Of a stretch of DNA of 64,000 bases, positions 61,944 through 64,000 are shown in pieces. This DNA is from Imperialibacter sp963977595 (GTDB lineage: Bacteria > Bacteroidota > Bacteroidia > Cytophagales > Cyclobacteriaceae). The stretch's first letter is position 1; every line of letters starts with the position of its first letter. The stretch lies in contig NZ_CP180355.1 of assembly GCF_048007035.1 (NCBI RefSeq), positions 744,001 through 808,000 on the forward strand, in the 5' to 3' direction. The position numbers were made by a program, and so were the translations under genes. The notes beneath the pieces are model-generated. The model was not told the DNA's origin, did no database searches, and saw only the letters and a list, made by a program, of their open reading frames with translations.

Positions 61944-62512
61944 AGTCAATCCCCCAATCCTGTTTTACGGAAAGCTCGATATTTGATTGGTGAAAAGCTA
62001 AAAATCCATCCCTCCCACCAAACCACTCCAGAACTTCGCTCCTGTTTATGAGTGTCGGCTGGTCACTCAAAAAAGTATTGTAAGAGCTAAACTGCCAATC
62101 TGAAACTTCTTCACATAGCTTGGCCCTGACCGGGTTAAAGTGAATGTATCCAATCAATGAGCTATAGTAGTCTGGCTCCTCAACTTCTTTTCTCTTGAAC
62201 TTATATTGAAACAAAGCTCCAGTTCTGCCCTGCTCAACGTTGACAGACTTTGCATATGAAATAAAGAAATCCTTAAATGCCTTTTCTACCCTCGACAATG
62301 CCTTATCGGCGGACTTTTCATCTGCGTCATCCTTAATTTTTATAAAAAAAATGAAAATGATTCGGCATCAAACAATAGGCATATACTTCGACTGACCCAG
62401 TGAGATATTGCTTGAATTTTCTCAGAAAAAACCAATAATTCTCTGTATTGAAAAATATTGGTTGTCTATTGACTCCACGGTTATAGATGTGATAAAACTT
62501 ACCCGCTTCCAT
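61942..62512 (-). pseudogene. RayT / IS200-like Y1 transposase, frameshifted in an A8 run
   Basis: The ATG at 62512 starts MEAGKFYHIYNRGVNRQ. The catalytic HUH motif is HFH (residues 52-54, CLMPNHFHF). The frame then stops at 62333-62335, but removing one base in the run of eight A (62344-62351, T8 in the gene) restores the next part: IKIKDDADEKSADKA and then GRTGALFQYKFKRKEV, GYIHFNPVRAKL to the stop at 61942. The joined product would have about 189 residues, the family's length. So the gene is broken, or read by slippage on the homopolymer. RayT enzymes move REP palindromes; such repeats flank this gene. Confidence 0.85.
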
Positions 62513-62528
62513 GGGGTTAAGATAGCAT

Positions 62529-62625
62529 AGATTACAAAAGTTTAGAAATAGCTCCGGGCTGTCTGTTTCTTCCAAGGCCAGAACGAGCAAGAAAGTCGCT
62601 AAAGGCTATCAAACTTTTGTAATCT
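62529..62625. repeat. REPIN-like inverted-repeat element B (97 bp)
   Basis: The 15-bp ends AGATTACAAAAGTTT (62529-62543) and AAACTTTTGTAATCT (62611-62625) are perfect inverted repeats. Its left half is closely similar to copy C (TAGAAATAGCT, CCAAGGC shared). It lies 16 bases upstream of the RayT start. Confidence 0.78.
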
Positions 62626-62734
62626 GAGTGCCGTCAACTCTTATGAGCTTAGTAAATAAATTTAGCTGACCTGCCTTTATAAACATCCCTCTATGTATTT
62701 CAAAAGCAATGGCCAACGATTGGTGACGCTTTCG

Positions 62735-62830
62735 AGATTACAAAAGTTTAGAAATAGCTTCAGGCTGGCTGCTCCTGCCAAGGCAAGGAAGAAAAAAAAG
62801 CTGGCAGCACCTGCCAAACTTTTGTAATCT
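62735..62830. repeat. REPIN-like inverted-repeat element C (96 bp)
   Basis: Perfect ends AGATTACAAAAGTTT (62735-62749) and AAACTTTTGTAATCT (62816-62830), as in copy B. The interior holds further imperfect hairpins (GGCTGGCTG..., GCTGGCAGCACC). It is 109 bases from copy B and 48 bases upstream of the DUF1080 gene. The rest of the gap 62626-62734 shows nothing recognisable. Confidence 0.78.
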
Positions 62831-62878
62831 TAAGTCCGCACAACTTTCGTATTTTGGTTCTGCGATAACCTTATAGCT

Positions 62879-63508
62879 ATGAAAATGCGCTTGCCTACAT
62901 CTACTGTATTTCCGGTTTTGATGATAATTTTCTCCTGCGCCTCCCCTTCTACCACCACCCTCTTCGACGGCAGCACCCTCACCGGCTGGGAAGGTGATGC
63001 CAATACCTGGCGTGTAGAAAACGGAGCCATCGTGGGTGGTTCGCTGACCGACACGGTGCCTCACAACGAATTCCTCTGTACCCTTCAGCCGTACAGCGAC
63101 TTTAAACTCACCATTAAATACAAACTCGAAACCGGAGGCGGCTTCACCAACGCCGGTGTGCAGTTCAGGAGCGTCCGTGCCACCGAACCCGCTTACGAAA
63201 TGACCGGCTACCAGGCCGATATCGGCAATGGCTACTTTGGTTCGCTGTACGACGAGTCCAGAAGAGACAAAGTGCTGGCGGGCATCGATTCCCTGGCAGG
63301 GGTGCGGCTTTTCAAACCCAACGATTGGAACGACTACCAGATTATTGCCGAAGGGAAACGAATCCAGATCTTCCTGAATGGCGTTCAAACCGTAGATTAT
63401 ACAGAAGCGGACGACGCTATTCCTCAAACGGGCCTTATCGGCCTGCAGGTGCACGGAGGCGGGAAGGTGAGAGTGAGCTATAAGGATATCGAATTGACGG
63501 AATTTTAG
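62879..63508 (+). CDS. DUF1080 lipoprotein (3-keto-disaccharide hydrolase-like domain)
   Basis: 209 residues with a lipoprotein signal (lipobox FSC, Cys20). The DUF1080 domain fills the rest: TLFDGSTLTGWEGD, VENGAIVGGS, NEFLCT, GVQFRS, YEMTGYQADIG, NDWNDYQIIAEGKRIQIFLNG, GLIGLQVHGGGKVRVSYKDIEL. The fold is a concanavalin-like beta-sandwich and some members hydrolyse 3-keto-disaccharides. It is on the surface or in the periplasm. The DinB gene starts 6 bases downstream. Confidence 0.9.
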   Translation: MKMRLPTSTVFPVLMIIFSCASPSTTTLFDGSTLTGWEGDANTWRVENGAIVGGSLTDTVPHNEFLCTLQPYSDFKLTIKYKLETGGGFTNAGVQFRSVRATEPAYEMTGYQADIGNGYFGSLYDESRRDKVLAGIDSLAGVRLFKPNDWNDYQIIAEGKRIQIFLNGVQTVDYTEADDAIPQTGLIGLQVHGGGKVRVSYKDIELTEF

Positions 63509-63513
63509 CAGGA

Positions 63514-64000
63514 ATGGAAACAGACTCCTTTATCAGCACCATCGACTACTGGCAGGATGAGCTGAACCGTTACGAATTTGCCGATCTTCTCCGAAAGCCA
63601 CAGCCCGAAAAGTGGTCGCTCGGGCAGGTGTACATGCACCTGATTGACGCCACCAGCTTTTTTCTTGGTCAGGTAGACATCTGCTTGCAGACCGATGATC
63701 ATGCAGAAGACGAGATGTCGGAAGTGGCAAAAGCGATGTTTGCCAACGACGAGTTTCCTGATAAAATGATTGAAGGGCCCCCTTCGAACGCTGCCACTCC
63801 TCAGCCCGTCTCCAAACAAAAGATTATTGCAGGGCTCGAAGAGTTAAAGGCGAAAATCAACGCTCTCAGTAAGTCAAAAAGTCCACATAACGGAAAGACC
63901 AAACACCCTGGCCACCAGTTCTTCAACGCAGATGAATGGCTGCAATATGCCCATATGCATTTCCGGCACCACGAAAGACAGAAAGGAAGGATTGAGAAGT
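63514..64000 (+). CDS. DinB-family protein, truncated by window end
   Basis: Starts at ATG 63514 and runs off the window after 162 codons. It has the four-helix DinB pattern: METDSFISTIDYWQDEL, KPQPEKWSLGQVYMHLIDA (metal His) and QYAHMHFRHHERQKGRI near the C-terminus (two metal-type His). Such proteins are metal-dependent, some being thiol transferases; function unknown here. It follows the DUF1080 gene by 5 bases, so the two form an operon. Confidence 0.85.
   Translation, partial: METDSFISTIDYWQDELNRYEFADLLRKPQPEKWSLGQVYMHLIDATSFFLGQVDICLQTDDHAEDEMSEVAKAMFANDEFPDKMIEGPPSNAATPQPVSKQKIIAGLEELKAKINALSKSKSPHNGKTKHPGHQFFNADEWLQYAHMHFRHHERQKGRIEK

Noticed and set aside
62738..63454. 238-codon frame opposite the DUF1080 gene
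   Set aside because: It crosses repeat C and lies opposite a gene with clear family motifs.
1..64000. CRISPR array or prophage
   Set aside because: No regularly spaced direct repeats, integrase, capsid or tail-type genes were seen anywhere in the window.

Overview
The window looks like a chromosomal segment of a Bacteroidota bacterium, most likely a Cytophagales-type member (relatives of Fulvivirga, Marivirga or Imperialibacter). Reasons: a gldA-gldF-gldG gliding ABC-transporter operon; promoters of the Bacteroidota type (TTG, 19-21 bases, TAnnTTTG) with few visible Shine-Dalgarno sites; lineage-typical families (DUF4290, DUF3109, DUF2911, DUF4340, head-GIN DUF2807, lone FtsX-like permeases, a very large multi-PAS kinase); and an IS200-like RayT gene with REP-type repeats. 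The identification to order is an inference. Base composition is moderate, except for an AT-rich patch around 3000-4680.

Layout. 1-2626: arginine biosynthesis (argD end, argC, argJ), nearly overlapping. 2627-4675: accessory patch with a candidate small RNA between a consensus promoter and a strong terminator, and a solitary RelA/SpoT-domain nucleotide synthetase behind operator-like repeats. 4676-14471: secreted SGNH hydrolase, two FtsX-like permeases, a Tat-exported sugar isomerase-like protein and two exported proteins of unknown role. 14844-20469: a 1760-residue kinase with about twelve PAS modules, overlapping a single-domain response regulator. 20503-24782: a PadR regulator-permease pair with candidate operators, and galactokinase. 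25141-30559: RhlE-type helicase and three RNA-modification enzymes, with a MITE-like element in their divergent intergenic region. 30744-39167: small operons (secreted protein, PLP decarboxylase, beta-barrel; amidohydrolase, DUF3109; a fourth permease; DUF2911, GNAT). 39371-47482: core genes (pcrA-type helicase, DUF4290-murA, OmpA, tRNA-Leu, dnaN) and a tandem pair of duplicated exported proteins. 47947-52956: SDR-gldA-gldF-gldG-DUF4340 operon. 52981-57175: PagL-like protein, head-GIN lipoprotein, hemolysin III, a decaying HigBA-like toxin-antitoxin locus and purine nucleoside phosphorylase. 57321-64000: S9 peptidase, a lipoprotein/DUF3137 pair, a frameshifted RayT gene between REPIN-like repeats, a DUF1080 lipoprotein and a DinB protein cut by the window end.

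The most unusual items are (i) the RayT gene with three inverted-repeat elements of 96-97 bp, (ii) the 187-bp MITE-like element with a 10-bp target duplication, (iii) the orphan promoter-terminator transcript at 2658-2921, (iv) the solitary RelA/SpoT synthetase, and (v) the toxin-antitoxin pair in which the toxin lacks an ATG and the antitoxin has a one-base frameshift. Protein identities rest on motifs read by eye; no database search was run.
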